DNA of 45,156 bases, taken from NCBI RefSeq assembly GCF_004366635.1, contig NZ_SORN01000014.1, positions 1 to 45,156 of the forward strand, in the 5' to 3' direction. The translations under genes were made by a program, and so were the position numbers. This DNA is from Roseinatronobacter bogoriensis DSM 18756 (lineage in GTDB: Bacteria > Pseudomonadota > Alphaproteobacteria > Rhodobacterales > Rhodobacteraceae). Position 1 is the first letter of the stretch. Every line of letters starts with the position of its first letter. Below, one piece after another: positions 24,594 through 33,775 of the stretch. The notes below the pieces were generated by a model. It was not told the DNA's origin and searched no databases. It saw only the letters and a program-made list of their open reading frames with translations.

Positions 24594-27500
24594 TCAGAAG
24601 AACAGCGTGACTGTCCGCGCTGCTCCGCGCCCGATCAGAGTGGAGAGCTGGGCGATGCGGATGGTCAGCGCGTTGCCGGGACCGAGCAGCGCGCCCCAGT
24701 CGGCGATCTGGTCAGCACTGGTGTAGATCGCACTGGTGGTGTTCGTGCTCAGCGTGCGTTTCACGGATGCGCCATCAAGGATATCGACCTCGTATGCCTC
24801 AAGCTCCTCGGCCAAGGCCACTTCACCCGCGTTCCAGTTGTCAGCGGCCAGCGCCCGCGATCGGCGCACCCAGCGGATTGTCAGATCGCCGGGGTTCCGC
24901 GCTCTGCGCCAAGGCTGGTCGATATGCGCGACCGAGAAAGGCCGCAGCCCGGCACCTTCGGGTGTGAATGTCTGCGCCACATAGCTGTCATCGCTGGGTG
25001 CTCGCGCGGCGGGGCCGATGCGCCAGTTCCATGGCAGGCCCAGATCGGCCTCGGAAATCGGCAGCGGGGTCAGGCTGTCGTCCAGCACCACGACGCGCGC
25101 GCCTTCCTGCGTGGGACTGCCCATCGCGCTTTCCGTGCCACGCTGACCGCGCAGCAGCCGCGTCAGGCGATAGCGCCCCGGAGCAATCAGCTCGGCCGCG
25201 CCAGCCTGCACGATCTCCCACTGCCCTGCATCCGTTTCCACCGCCAGCGCATTGGCCCCGCCAAAAAGCGCGATGTCGGCGACACTTTCCAGTGTGCCTG
25301 CGAACAGATCCACGATCAGCTCATTGCCCAGATCGAAGCGGGATGTCGGGCCAGCGTAGAAATCCGCGACCAGCAGGCCCATCCGCGCCCGCCTGCTGAA
25401 TGTGGTCAGCTGCTCGAACCCGTCGCTGCCGGGGCTGCGATAGACGGCCATCTCGCCGGGCCATGGACGCGCATGGGCGGCGATCAGAGGGCGATGGGGC
25501 GCAATCTCCTCGCGCAGCTGGGGCAAATCGAGAAACAGCACATCGGGGGCACCAAACACCATCGGCGTGGCCAGTGTCGCGGGCCGGGGATTGCCGGGGG
25601 GCAGATCGTAGATCGCGCGGTCCTGTCGCAGGGCCTCAACGCTGCGAAATGTCGAGTCTGCCAGTGAGACCAGCCGCATATCGACTTGCCGCCCGTCATG
25701 GTCGAGCGCGATCACATCGCAGGGATCAAGCGCAAGGCGCGAGGGGGGCAGGCGAAACACGGCTGTTTCGCGCCCTGACCAGGCTTCCATCAGCGCGCGG
25801 CGACAGCGGCGCTCGGCCTCTTCGGGCGGGACAGCCATGGGGAAGCTTTCAAGCGCAATGCGCGTGGTGTCCACCGTGATGCGCTGCGCTTCGACTTGCG
25901 AGGCATCGTAATCCTCATCGGCCCGCGCGACCTGCCATTTGAGGGCCTGCGGCAGCTCGGTTTCCTGCGCGCGGGTGAGTTCCAGAACTTCGGCCCCGGA
26001 CCCGCCATCACCGCCCGCGCCGGTTCCCGAAGCGACCATATCCTCAGCGCTGATCACAGTGACGGCAGCGCGCCCACGCATGACAAAGCGGATCACACCG
26101 CCCGTCTCGACGGCATCAAAGCCGAAATGCCGCGCGAGTGTGGCGATGGAACTGCGCGGGCTCTCCAGTGCTGCGATCACATAGCCCTCGACAGCGCCCC
26201 AAAGGCCCGAGACATCGATGCGGTCCTCGGGCAGCCCAGCGCGCAGGCAAAGCTGGCGGACGAGGGCTGCGAGCGACACAGCCCCCAGCCGCCCTGTCAG
26301 CCAATGGCCCAGCCGCCAGTTCGGGCCATCGGTCCAGACTTCGGTCAGCGCGGGGAAGAACGGATAGGGTCGCGCATCCCATGTCCAGGCCGCGCATTCG
26401 GGGACATGCACCATGCGGCCGCCATAGATCGAGGAAACCGGATTGTTGGCAGCCTCGCTCCACCAGAGATAGCTCGCCTCGAGATAGGCGCGCTGGATCG
26501 CATCATCCCGCCAGCCGCGCGAGAAATAGGGCACGAAGCTCTCGGAGGATTTGGGATCAAAGAAGACATTCGGCTGGTTGGTGCCGCGATCCACAGCGGG
26601 GCAACCCAGCTCAGTAAACCAGATCGGCTTTGATTGCGGCACCCATGCACTGGGTGTGCCGCTTTCGACCCCACCGGGGCGATCAAAGTGCGGTTCCGAC
26701 CACCAGCTGCTCAGATCCTTGTAGCGGTAGACCCAAGGCTTGCCATGTGCGCCGTCAGCAATGGCCGTGCGCTGCTGTGCCACGCGATCACCGGCACTGG
26801 CATAGAACCAGTCAAACCCTTCGCCGCCTGCGATATTGGATTGCAGATAGGCGCGGTCATGGATGGCAGGCCAGCCGCCGTTCGGGGGCTCGCTTGAACC
26901 GATGGCGCTCGCCCCCTTACCATCAGCATGATCAAACCCGTCGCGCCAGTCCGAGAGCGGCATGTAGTTATCGATGCCGATGAAATCGATGTTCGGGTCG
27001 GCCCAGAGCGGGTCGAGGTGGAAGAGCACGTCTCCGCTGCCATCATCCGGCTGATGGCCGAAATACTCGGACCAGTCGGCGGCATAACTGATCTTCGTCC
27101 CGGACCCGAGAATGGCGCGCACATCCGCCGCCAGATCGCGAAATGCCTGCACCGCCGGATACGTGGACGCGCCCGAGCGGATTTGCGTCAACCCGCGCAT
27201 CTCGGTGCCGATCAGGAAGGCATCGACGCCCCCAGCCACCGCGCAGAGACGAGCATAATGCAGGATCATCCGGCGCAGGCCCCAGTCATTGGCAGGGCCG
27301 GTCCAGATCACACTCTCGCCCAGAATGGCGAAACTGCCCGGTGACGCACCGCCAAAGAAGCTTGCCACCTGCGCGGCTGCACTCGCGGTCTGGTCGGCAC
27401 TGCCTGCAAAACCTGCCGCTGGCGAACAGGTGATCCGCCCCCGCCATGGGAATTTGGGCTGGCCGATGTCGGCTGCGTTGTCGCTATAGGGATCGGGCAG

Positions 27501-28736
27501 CGTGTTCCCTGGTGGCACATCCATCATCAGGAAGGGATAGAAGGTCACGCGCAGCCCGCGCGCTTTCAGCTCCCGGATCGCCTGCACGACGGCGAAATCC
27601 GCAGGCGTGCCACCATAGACCGGACGATCTTCGGAATCACGGCTCACCAGCTGCGCCGTCAGCCGCGTCACGCCATTCACGGTCCAGCTTGCATTTGGCG
27701 TGGATTTGTCGATGAATTCGACCTTGGGCCGGATCGTGCAGTTGCCTGCGCGCAGATCATCGCCGAACCAGGACACCACGAGGCTGACGCTTTCGACGCT
27801 CGGCACCATGGCCTGCAAGCGGTCCAGCGCCACGACCATATCGGCGGTGTCGGCGACTGCATTGGAATTCTCTGCGCTGCTGATGCCGCCAAGCGTCATG
27901 CCAAACAGTCCAGCGCCAAGGCTGCGCCCGCCTTCAACCTTGCGCACGACATCTGTCGCATAGGTGAACTCACCCGCCGAAGGGATCAGCGTGACCGCGC
28001 GGATCAGCCCTTCGGCCGTGTCGGGATCTGCCAGCGGACGGAACACCTCGAAGGTCAGCTGCGGGATACGATTGCCGTAATCGCCCAGCGGCAGGTCTTC
28101 GAACATGACATAGGCCGTGCCGCGATAGGCGGGCGTGTTGGCGGCCCCCATCCGGGCCACAATAAAGGGATCGGGCTGCTGCGCGTCATCGCCCGGGTAC
28201 CAGCGCCAGGTGATGCCAGAGAGATCGAGGGGTTTGCCATCGGCCCAGATGCGCCCGATGCCGGTGATCCCTCGCCCTGCCGGGCCTCCTCCACCTCCAA
28301 TCTCTCCCCCGGAGAGATTGGTCCCTGCGGGACCGGCTTCGGAGCCTTCGCAGAGTGCGACCGCGAATGACGCATAATAGAGATACTCGGTCGTCCTGAC
28401 CCTCGGCCCGCCGCCCTTGCCACCGCCGCGCTGGGTCGTGGTGCGCGTCTCCTCCCGAAAATCCGTGGCCCAGATGATATTGCCGCCGATCCGCATGCGT
28501 CCAAAAACGCGCGGGATGACCGCCCCCTCGGTCGAGGAGGTGATGCGCAGCGTATCGAGCCGCGCACCTTCGATGCGTTGGGCAGGTGCCAGCGAAGAGA
28601 TCAGCCAGCTGTCGATGGCCGAGCCCACTGTCGCCCCGATCATCCCGCCAATGGCCGCACCCGACAGGCCAAGGAAAGCTCCGCCAAAGCCCAGCCCGAT
28701 GCTGGAGCCAACAGCGCCAAGGACAAGGGTGGCCAT
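24594..28736 (-). CDS. GTA-type baseplate multidomain protein (megatron), 1380 aa
   Basis: The large tail-tip hub of GTA-like tails, equivalent to Rhodobacter GTA gp15. Residues 1-50 are hydrophobic and Gly-rich (VLGAVGSSIGLGFGGAFLGL). About 430-770 form a TIM-barrel, glycoside-hydrolase-like domain with FIGIDNYMPLSDWRDG and PIWFTELGCPAVDRG. The remainder matches phage tail-tip (gp27/gpJ-like) domains with RARNPGDLTIRW near the end. The length is usual for this family. It likely digests cell-surface glycan or holds the DNA-injection channel. A small Gly-rich insertion coded by a palindromic element is present at 28299-28334. Genes upstream on the strand are NlpC/P60, DUF2163 and DUF2460, the conserved GTA order. 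Confidence 0.93.
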   Translation of the reverse strand: MATLVLGAVGSSIGLGFGGAFLGLSGAAIGGMIGATVGSAIDSWLISSLAPAQRIEGARLDTLRITSSTEGAVIPRVFGRMRIGGNIIWATDFREETRTTTQRGGGKGGGPRVRTTEYLYYASFAVALCEGSEAGPAGTNLSGGEIGGGGGPAGRGITGIGRIWADGKPLDLSGITWRWYPGDDAQQPDPFIVARMGAANTPAYRGTAYVMFEDLPLGDYGNRIPQLTFEVFRPLADPDTAEGLIRAVTLIPSAGEFTYATDVVRKVEGGRSLGAGLFGMTLGGISSAENSNAVADTADMVVALDRLQAMVPSVESVSLVVSWFGDDLRAGNCTIRPKVEFIDKSTPNASWTVNGVTRLTAQLVSRDSEDRPVYGGTPADFAVVQAIRELKARGLRVTFYPFLMMDVPPGNTLPDPYSDNAADIGQPKFPWRGRITCSPAAGFAGSADQTASAAAQVASFFGGASPGSFAILGESVIWTGPANDWGLRRMILHYARLCAVAGGVDAFLIGTEMRGLTQIRSGASTYPAVQAFRDLAADVRAILGSGTKISYAADWSEYFGHQPDDGSGDVLFHLDPLWADPNIDFIGIDNYMPLSDWRDGFDHADGKGASAIGSSEPPNGGWPAIHDRAYLQSNIAGGEGFDWFYASAGDRVAQQRTAIADGAHGKPWVYRYKDLSSWWSEPHFDRPGGVESGTPSAWVPQSKPIWFTELGCPAVDRGTNQPNVFFDPKSSESFVPYFSRGWRDDAIQRAYLEASYLWWSEAANNPVSSIYGGRMVHVPECAAWTWDARPYPFFPALTEVWTDGPNWRLGHWLTGRLGAVSLAALVRQLCLRAGLPEDRIDVSGLWGAVEGYVIAALESPRSSIATLARHFGFDAVETGGVIRFVMRGRAAVTVISAEDMVASGTGAGGDGGSGAEVLELTRAQETELPQALKWQVARADEDYDASQVEAQRITVDTTRIALESFPMAVPPEEAERRCRRALMEAWSGRETAVFRLPPSRLALDPCDVIALDHDGRQVDMRLVSLADSTFRSVEALRQDRAIYDLPPGNPRPATLATPMVFGAPDVLFLDLPQLREEIAPHRPLIAAHARPWPGEMAVYRSPGSDGFEQLTTFSRRARMGLLVADFYAGPTSRFDLGNELIVDLFAGTLESVADIALFGGANALAVETDAGQWEIVQAGAAELIAPGRYRLTRLLRGQRGTESAMGSPTQEGARVVVLDDSLTPLPISEADLGLPWNWRIGPAARAPSDDSYVAQTFTPEGAGLRPFSVAHIDQPWRRARNPGDLTIRWVRRSRALAADNWNAGEVALAEELEAYEVDILDGASVKRTLSTNTTSAIYTSADQIADWGALLGPGNALTIRIAQLSTLIGRGAARTVTLFF
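28299..28334. repeat. two tandem perfect palindromes inside the megatron gene
   Basis: AATCTCTCC-CCC-GGAGAGATT (28299-28319) is followed immediately by GGTCCC-TGC-GGGACC (28320-28334). Both are perfect hairpins within the coding frame and code for part of a Gly-rich loop (GTNLSGGEIGGGGG). This looks like an in-frame insertion of a small palindromic element in a surface loop. Confidence 0.6.
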
Positions 28737-28741
28737 CTACA

Positions 28742-29206
28742 TCAATCTCTCAAGGGGAACAGGAAGGCAAAGGCGATGCGCCGTTGCCAGGCGGGACTGA
28801 GCGGCTGCTCGATCACGCCGAGCCGCTCATAGGCGTGGATGAAACTGTCAGGTCCGGTGAGGATGCCGACATGTTTGGCGATGGCACGCGGCATCATCCG
28901 GAATAGGAGCAGCGCGCCGGGTGGGGCCTGCGCCGGTTCGACCTCGATCATCATTCGCCGCGCGCCTTCCGCCATTACCTCGAGCGACCCGGTTTCGCCC
29001 CAGTCCCGGCTGTAGGGCGGGATCGGGAAGGGTTCGGGCCCCACAACCTCGCGCCAGACGCCACGCGCAAGGCCGAGGCAGTCACAGCCCACGCCGCACA
29101 TGCTCGCCTGGTCGTGGTAGGGTGTGCCGAGCCATCTGCGCGCAGCGGCGATGACGATAGAAGGTTCGGCGCTCTTGCGCTGGCTCACTGTGATTGCATC
29201 CCTCAC
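28742..29206 (-). CDS. NlpC/P60 tail peptidase (GTA gp14 type), 154 aa
   Basis: A cysteine peptidase that would cut peptidoglycan during tail penetration. The catalytic dyad is C43 (GCDCLGLARG) and H112 (AKHVGIL), with H124 as a likely third residue. The start of the fold is AARRWLGTPYHDQ. Size and position match the GTA peptidase, between DUF2163 and the megatron. The ATG overlaps the DUF2163 stop by 4 bp. Confidence 0.93.
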   Translation of the reverse strand: MRDAITVSQRKSAEPSIVIAAARRWLGTPYHDQASMCGVGCDCLGLARGVWREVVGPEPFPIPPYSRDWGETGSLEVMAEGARRMMIEVEPAQAPPGALLLFRMMPRAIAKHVGILTGPDSFIHAYERLGVIEQPLSPAWQRRIAFAFLFPLRD

Positions 29207-30087
29207 AGAACACCCCCTTCATGGCCACCATCGCGCGAGGCGTAGCGCAGAATGGTGTCCTGTCCGGGGATGTGGGGAAAGCCCCGGAAATTGACAGTGT
29301 TGGCGAACTTTGCGCTGCAGGTTTCGATCCGCTTGTCGCAACCAGCGTGGATGGTGAAACCGTCGCCCTCAGTGACAGCGCGCACGGGCGCTTCCAGCAG
29401 CGTAAGTACGGCCACGCCATCTACCAGATCATGCGCCAACACCTCCGCCCGCCCTCCGGCATTGGCACCAGAGGTCCAGTGGACGGTTCCAAAGGCAAAC
29501 CAGCCGGAGGCAAAACCCGACAAGCCATAGGCGGTGAAAGCCCGGTCGCGCAGCAGGTCGATGACAGCACCGCTGCCCTTGTAAGCCGGGTTCTCCAGAT
29601 CGACGCCGCAGCGCGCATCGCCCAAGCCCGCATCGCAGCCTGCCTGAAACGTCCGCCCGACAGTCTGGCCCAGCACATGCGCGAGGCTGCGCACCTCGGC
29701 GACAAAGGCCATGCGCCCGCGCCGGATTTGCCCCACAGCGCCCCAGCGCATCAGCACCCGCTGGCTGGTGTCCGCCCAGTTCACGCGCCAGAGCTCGACC
29801 TCGGCCGCATCCCAGCGCCCGTCGAGAATATCCGTCTCGGTGATCCGGTCCGAGGACAGCACGCCTTCCGCATCCTGCGCATCCACCGACAGGTCCGACC
29901 CGGCGCGGATTTCTGAGGCCGCAAAGCCGCTTTCGGGCTCGAATTCGGTGCCCTCGAACACCAGCGCGCAATCGTGATCGGTAAAACCGAAGCTGACCCC
30001 ATCCGCGCGGGTGATGCGCCAGCACCATGCGAGTGTCGTGGTCCCTTCGTCGAGATGCGCCTGCAGTGCTGGGTCGATCTGTTTCAT
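29203..30087 (-). CDS. DUF2163 distal-tail protein (GTA gp13 type), 294 aa
   Basis: A baseplate hub component of GTA-like tails. It matches the DUF2163 pattern: HLDEGTTTLAWCWRITRADG at the start, FGFTDHD, AGLGDARCGVD, and the conserved cysteine-rich end GCDKRIETCSAKFANTVNFR. The cysteines may coordinate an iron-sulphur cluster as described for this family. ATG 30087 is chosen because it overlaps the DUF2460 stop by 4 bp; the longer frame up to 30270 runs inside DUF2460 and is rich in Arg/His, so is not real. Confidence 0.92.
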   Translation of the reverse strand: MKQIDPALQAHLDEGTTTLAWCWRITRADGVSFGFTDHDCALVFEGTEFEPESGFAASEIRAGSDLSVDAQDAEGVLSSDRITETDILDGRWDAAEVELWRVNWADTSQRVLMRWGAVGQIRRGRMAFVAEVRSLAHVLGQTVGRTFQAGCDAGLGDARCGVDLENPAYKGSGAVIDLLRDRAFTAYGLSGFASGWFAFGTVHWTSGANAGGRAEVLAHDLVDGVAVLTLLEAPVRAVTEGDGFTIHAGCDKRIETCSAKFANTVNFRGFPHIPGQDTILRYASRDGGHEGGVL

Positions 30088-30710
30088 CGCCGGATCTCCA
30101 GCAGGGGAATGGAGGTGATCGAGCCCAGCCGCTCGATATCGAGGGTGACGTCCAGCGTGTCGCTGTCGAAACGGACAGGGACGTCGAATTCGAACCCGGC
30201 GGTTATGGCTATTCCCGCCGCCGGGGCTGTCCCGAATGTCACCACGCCAGTTGTCGTATCCACCGACCAACCGCTGACCTGTTCAACCCCACCCAGCGCA
30301 AGGCGGACGCTGCCGGCGACAGGCTTGGTGATGGCGCGGGTCCAGTTCTGGTCGCCGGACGTGTAGCGTTTCAACAGCGCGAAACTGGTCACGCTGCCAT
30401 TCCCGGTGCCAATGGGCTGGTCCAGCGGCCCGGGCAACTGTGAGGGCGCGCAGGATTTGTAATCCGACCAGTCCTTGAAGCGAAACCCGTGCAACCGGCC
30501 ATTCCGCGCTTCAAAGAAGGCGACGACAGCGGCCAGATCATCGGCGCGGCGAATGCCATAAGCGACATCATAGCGCCGTCGCGAGTTGGCCCAGCTGGCA
30601 TTGCGCTCCTCAATGCCCGAGCCCAGCTCGACGATCTGCGTGCGCCGCTCGGGACCACCCCGCGCACCACGGCTGATCGCGTCCGGAAACCGGACCTCGT
30701 GAAAAGACAT
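30084..30710 (-). CDS. DUF2460 distal-tail protein (GTA gp12 type), 208 aa
   Basis: A distal tail protein that starts the tail tube at the tip. The pattern is clear: FHEVRFPDAISRGARGGPER at the start, RYDVAYGIR, then RNGRLHGFRFKDWSDYKS, the hallmark of this family. The end ERLGSITSIPLLEIR is also typical. It is the first gene of the GTA-like block on this strand, followed by DUF2163 with ATGA coupling. Confidence 0.93.
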   Translation of the reverse strand: MSFHEVRFPDAISRGARGGPERRTQIVELGSGIEERNASWANSRRRYDVAYGIRRADDLAAVVAFFEARNGRLHGFRFKDWSDYKSCAPSQLPGPLDQPIGTGNGSVTSFALLKRYTSGDQNWTRAITKPVAGSVRLALGGVEQVSGWSVDTTTGVVTFGTAPAAGIAITAGFEFDVPVRFDSDTLDVTLDIERLGSITSIPLLEIRR

Positions 30711-30977
30711 CTGATCCTCGTCTCAGGAAGTAGGGGTTTGCTCAGGAAGCGGGTCGACTGAGGAGCGGCTATCGGGACTATTTCTGCCGTTCGCTACTGG
30801 TGCTCTCATGAAAGTCAACTTAGGTGTTTCATCCCGGATGATCACATTTCTCCTCGGCGATCCGCCCGATTTAAGAGCCGAAGACGAAGTTTGAAGTTGA
30901 AATGACTTGTTTAGCAGGCAGGTTCAGGCGATCTTTACGATAGGCGAAATGCCACTTGCAGAGTGTGGGGTTAAGCA
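30711..30977. other. intergenic region upstream of a plus-strand moron
   Basis: This 267-bp stretch is much more A/T-rich than the tail genes. It must carry the promoter of the plus-strand gene at 30978, though I cannot pick boxes with confidence, and it is transcribed through by the late minus-strand operon. No gene is seen. CAGGAAG(TAGGGGTTTGCT)CAGGAAG is a short direct repeat at 30723-30748. Confidence 0.4.
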
Positions 30978-31496
30978 TTGCGTGTTGTGGTGAAATTTAT
31001 CTCTTATATCGTGATCACTCTCCTTGCGGTCCTCCCGTCACTATCAACGCCAACTTTTGCACAAGCATTGCGTCTTTTGGAAAACTGCACACCGCCGGTG
31101 GGTGTTGTGTTCGAGTTTGGAATACGCAACGATATTCACGGCAACCGCCTTCAATCTGAAGAAGATGGATTCGTTATGGCGGATGATGGGTTCGCCGGCA
31201 TGTCACCCAGCTTTGCCTTCGACGGAACGCGTTTTTATGTTCGATGGGGCTCCTTGAAGGTGCCCGGCGTCAATGTGCCTGAGCCTGCTTGGGAAGAAGC
31301 TATCGTCGTTCAAGTAACTGCAAACAGAGTTACTGCGATTGAGCCCTATGGCGAGCGTGGAATTTGGATGCATACGGTCTTTTGGCGCAATGCTTCTGTT
31401 TTTTCTTCAAGGCATAGCGAGTTTATTTCTACACTCGACCCCACCGGCTATGTGACCGATGGCGCAATATACCATATGACTTGTGATCCCCGTTAG
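30978..31496 (+). CDS. secreted hypothetical protein, probable phage moron, 172 aa
   Basis: Not recognised. Residues 1-28 are a signal peptide (VVVKFISYIVITLLAVLPSLS, then TPTFA). The mature protein is about 144 residues, beta-rich, with two Cys that may form a disulphide (near C37 and C170). The start is uncertain: TTG 30978 has GTGGGG seven bases upstream, while GTG 30990 would give a cleaner signal peptide. It lies on the opposite strand between DUF2460 and the tape-measure gene and is A/T-rich, the marks of a moron expressed from the lysogen. It could alter the cell surface. Confidence 0.65.
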   Translation: MRVVVKFISYIVITLLAVLPSLSTPTFAQALRLLENCTPPVGVVFEFGIRNDIHGNRLQSEEDGFVMADDGFAGMSPSFAFDGTRFYVRWGSLKVPGVNVPEPAWEEAIVVQVTANRVTAIEPYGERGIWMHTVFWRNASVFSSRHSEFISTLDPTGYVTDGAIYHMTCDPR

Positions 31497-31594
31497 CATA
31501 GCCAAGTCGGAATGGGAGTCGTCGAGATATCTCAATCGAAGGACTGACTGGCCGCTAAGGGCTCATTGTGACCATGCGCCGCCTTCCACCGCAC

Positions 31595-33775
31595 TCACAT
31601 GCCCCGCCGCCCGAGATTGACCGCGCGCGCAATGTCTGCTGCCACCTGCGTGCGGGACTGCCGGAAGCTTTCCGCATCGCGCGCCATGATGGTGACATTC
31701 ACGGTCGTGCTGCCATCGCCACCGCGACCCCCATAACCAGCAGCTTCCCGGCGCGAGAGCACGCGCTCCCCGCGCTGCAGGATCGCCGGCACTTCGTCGG
31801 GCTTGAGTCCGGCCCAGCCACCGGAATGCATGCGGGGCGCAGCTGCGAAGGCCATGGTAGGCACCATGCGCCCCGGAGCAGGACCGCCGACCACACCGCC
31901 TGCATGGAAGATATTGGCGAAGAGCCCGCCTGCGCCGCCCAGCACGCCAGAGAGCAGCCCTGCCAGTGGCCCAAGGATAAAGCGCCGCGCGGCGAGCCGG
32001 GCGAGATCAGCGATCATCGAGGTCACCAGATCGCGGAAGTCGAGCTTCCCCTTGCGCACGAAGTCCGCGACGGCGTTCTCGGCCGCCCCGAACGCGCCCA
32101 CCAGCGCCTGACCGATATCCGCACCGATATCGCGCGCCTTGTCGGCATACTCGGACAGGGCTGCGGTGACTGCTTGCCAGCCGGTCAGCGCAACAGTTGC
32201 GCCACTGGCCGTGTCCGAGCCAGCCTGCCGCCCCGCAGCGCCTGCGCGTCCCGCTGCTGCTTCGGCCTGATCGAGCGCTTCCGACATACGCTGCGCCCCA
32301 GCTGTGGCGGCATCCAGCGCATCTGCGCTTTCCTCGCCCGACCCGCGCACTGCTGCCAGCAATGTGGCCATGGCCTCGCGTGCGCCGTCAAAGGCACTGG
32401 CCAGCGTCGCATCCGCCCGCGCGCGAAACGCCGTCGCAGATCGTTCGGCGCGCATTATCCCGGCGTCGAAGCTCGACACCCAAGCCTGTACGCCCAGCGC
32501 GTCGATCTGGAAACCCGCGCCGATCACATCGGCGATCTGGTTGAAGCCGGGCGCGATCCGGCTCAGGAAATCCGCCCATGTCTGGCCCAAAAACCGCATG
32601 AGCCGCAGCCAGAGGGCTTGGATATCTGCGCGCATGGCCCGAAACCGGTCGCCAAAGGCCGACATGGACGCGGCCATGCCATCCCAGACCGCGCGCGCGA
32701 CATTGCCCATCAATTCCAGCGCGGCACCGAAGCCACCGGCGCCGGAAACAAGTCGGCCAAACTGATAGACCAACTCGCCCGCCCCCACGATCAGCGCGCC
32801 GATGCCCGTGCGGATCAGCGCCCCGCGCAGGACGACCAGCGCTGTGGCGAGCCCGCGCACGGACAGCGCCGCAGCGGCCAGCCCGGCCACCCAGCGCCCT
32901 GCCATGAAAGCGGCGAAGGTACCAGCGATGCTGACGAGCCGCCCGAGATTGTCAAAGAGGCCCCGGATCGCCATGCCGAGCGGGCCGGTCGTGCGGGCGA
33001 CAGCGGCCATGGCATTGGCGACAGCTTCCAGCGCCGGGGCGGCAGCCACCGCCAGCTGGTTCGACAGCCCCCGCCAGATCAGGCCAAGGCGTGAGATGGC
33101 ATCATTGGTGCGCTCGATCTGCGCTGCGTCCTGATCCGAGACCACCACGCCGAAATCGCGCACATCCTGCGTGGCTTGGCGCAGCGTCGCGCTGTCGATA
33201 CGCCCGAACACGAGTGCGGCGCGATCCCCGAAGAGTTGCGAGGCAATGGCCGCGCGTTCAGCCTCGGGCACGAACTGGCTCAGTGCCTCCTGAATGGTGG
33301 CGATGCGGGCGTCCAGCGGCAGGCGTTGCAGAGCCTCAGCAGACAAGCGCAACCGACGCAGCGCCTCGACCGCAGGCCCAGTGCCCGACGCCGCCTGTGA
33401 CAGGCGTCGCGTCAGCTGGATCGTGGCCTGCTCGACCTGACCCATCGACACGCCTGCCAGATCGCCTGCGCGTTCCAGCACCTGAATGCTGGCCACAGTG
33501 GTATCCAGCGAAGCCGCAAGCTTCGCCTGCGCGTCGACCGTTTGCAGGCCGGAGCGGATCATGGCCACACCTGCCGCTGTGGCCGCCGCAACAGCCGCTG
33601 CAGCCGCCAGTTTCACCCGACGCGCAAAGCCTGCCAGCCGCCGGTTCGCCGCCTCCATCTCCGCGCTCAGCCGCCCAAAGCCACGCTTGCCAGCCTCGCC
33701 CACGCCCTCCAGCTCAGAGCGCACCTGACGCCCACCCACAGCCGCAAGGCGGACGCTAACCCGTTTTTCCGCCAT
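31595..33775 (-). CDS. phage tail tape-measure protein, 726 aa
   Basis: It sets tail length and is ejected during infection. The N terminus (KRVSVRLAAVGGRQVRSELEGVG) and the helical region to residue 110 are typical. Hydrophobic segments lie at about 53-72 and 285-310. The rest is long helices, and the C-terminal mark GLKPDEVPAILQRGERVLSR is characteristic of lambda-type tape measures. At about 726 residues it predicts a tail of roughly 100 nm, using the usual 1.5 Å per residue. The ATG overlaps the end of the GT chaperone frame by 20 bp. Confidence 0.93.
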   Translation of the reverse strand: MAEKRVSVRLAAVGGRQVRSELEGVGEAGKRGFGRLSAEMEAANRRLAGFARRVKLAAAAAVAAATAAGVAMIRSGLQTVDAQAKLAASLDTTVASIQVLERAGDLAGVSMGQVEQATIQLTRRLSQAASGTGPAVEALRRLRLSAEALQRLPLDARIATIQEALSQFVPEAERAAIASQLFGDRAALVFGRIDSATLRQATQDVRDFGVVVSDQDAAQIERTNDAISRLGLIWRGLSNQLAVAAAPALEAVANAMAAVARTTGPLGMAIRGLFDNLGRLVSIAGTFAAFMAGRWVAGLAAAALSVRGLATALVVLRGALIRTGIGALIVGAGELVYQFGRLVSGAGGFGAALELMGNVARAVWDGMAASMSAFGDRFRAMRADIQALWLRLMRFLGQTWADFLSRIAPGFNQIADVIGAGFQIDALGVQAWVSSFDAGIMRAERSATAFRARADATLASAFDGAREAMATLLAAVRGSGEESADALDAATAGAQRMSEALDQAEAAAGRAGAAGRQAGSDTASGATVALTGWQAVTAALSEYADKARDIGADIGQALVGAFGAAENAVADFVRKGKLDFRDLVTSMIADLARLAARRFILGPLAGLLSGVLGGAGGLFANIFHAGGVVGGPAPGRMVPTMAFAAAPRMHSGGWAGLKPDEVPAILQRGERVLSRREAAGYGGRGGDGSTTVNVTIMARDAESFRQSRTQVAADIARAVNLGRRGM

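Noticed and set aside
22007..25667. Several long plus-strand frames (up to 385 codons) over the fibre and megatron genes
   Set aside because: Low-complexity Arg/Gly/Ala shadows opposite well supported tail genes.
31568..33094. 508-codon plus-strand frame opposite the tape-measure gene
   Set aside because: Cys/His/Arg-rich shadow; the minus strand has a clear tape-measure protein.
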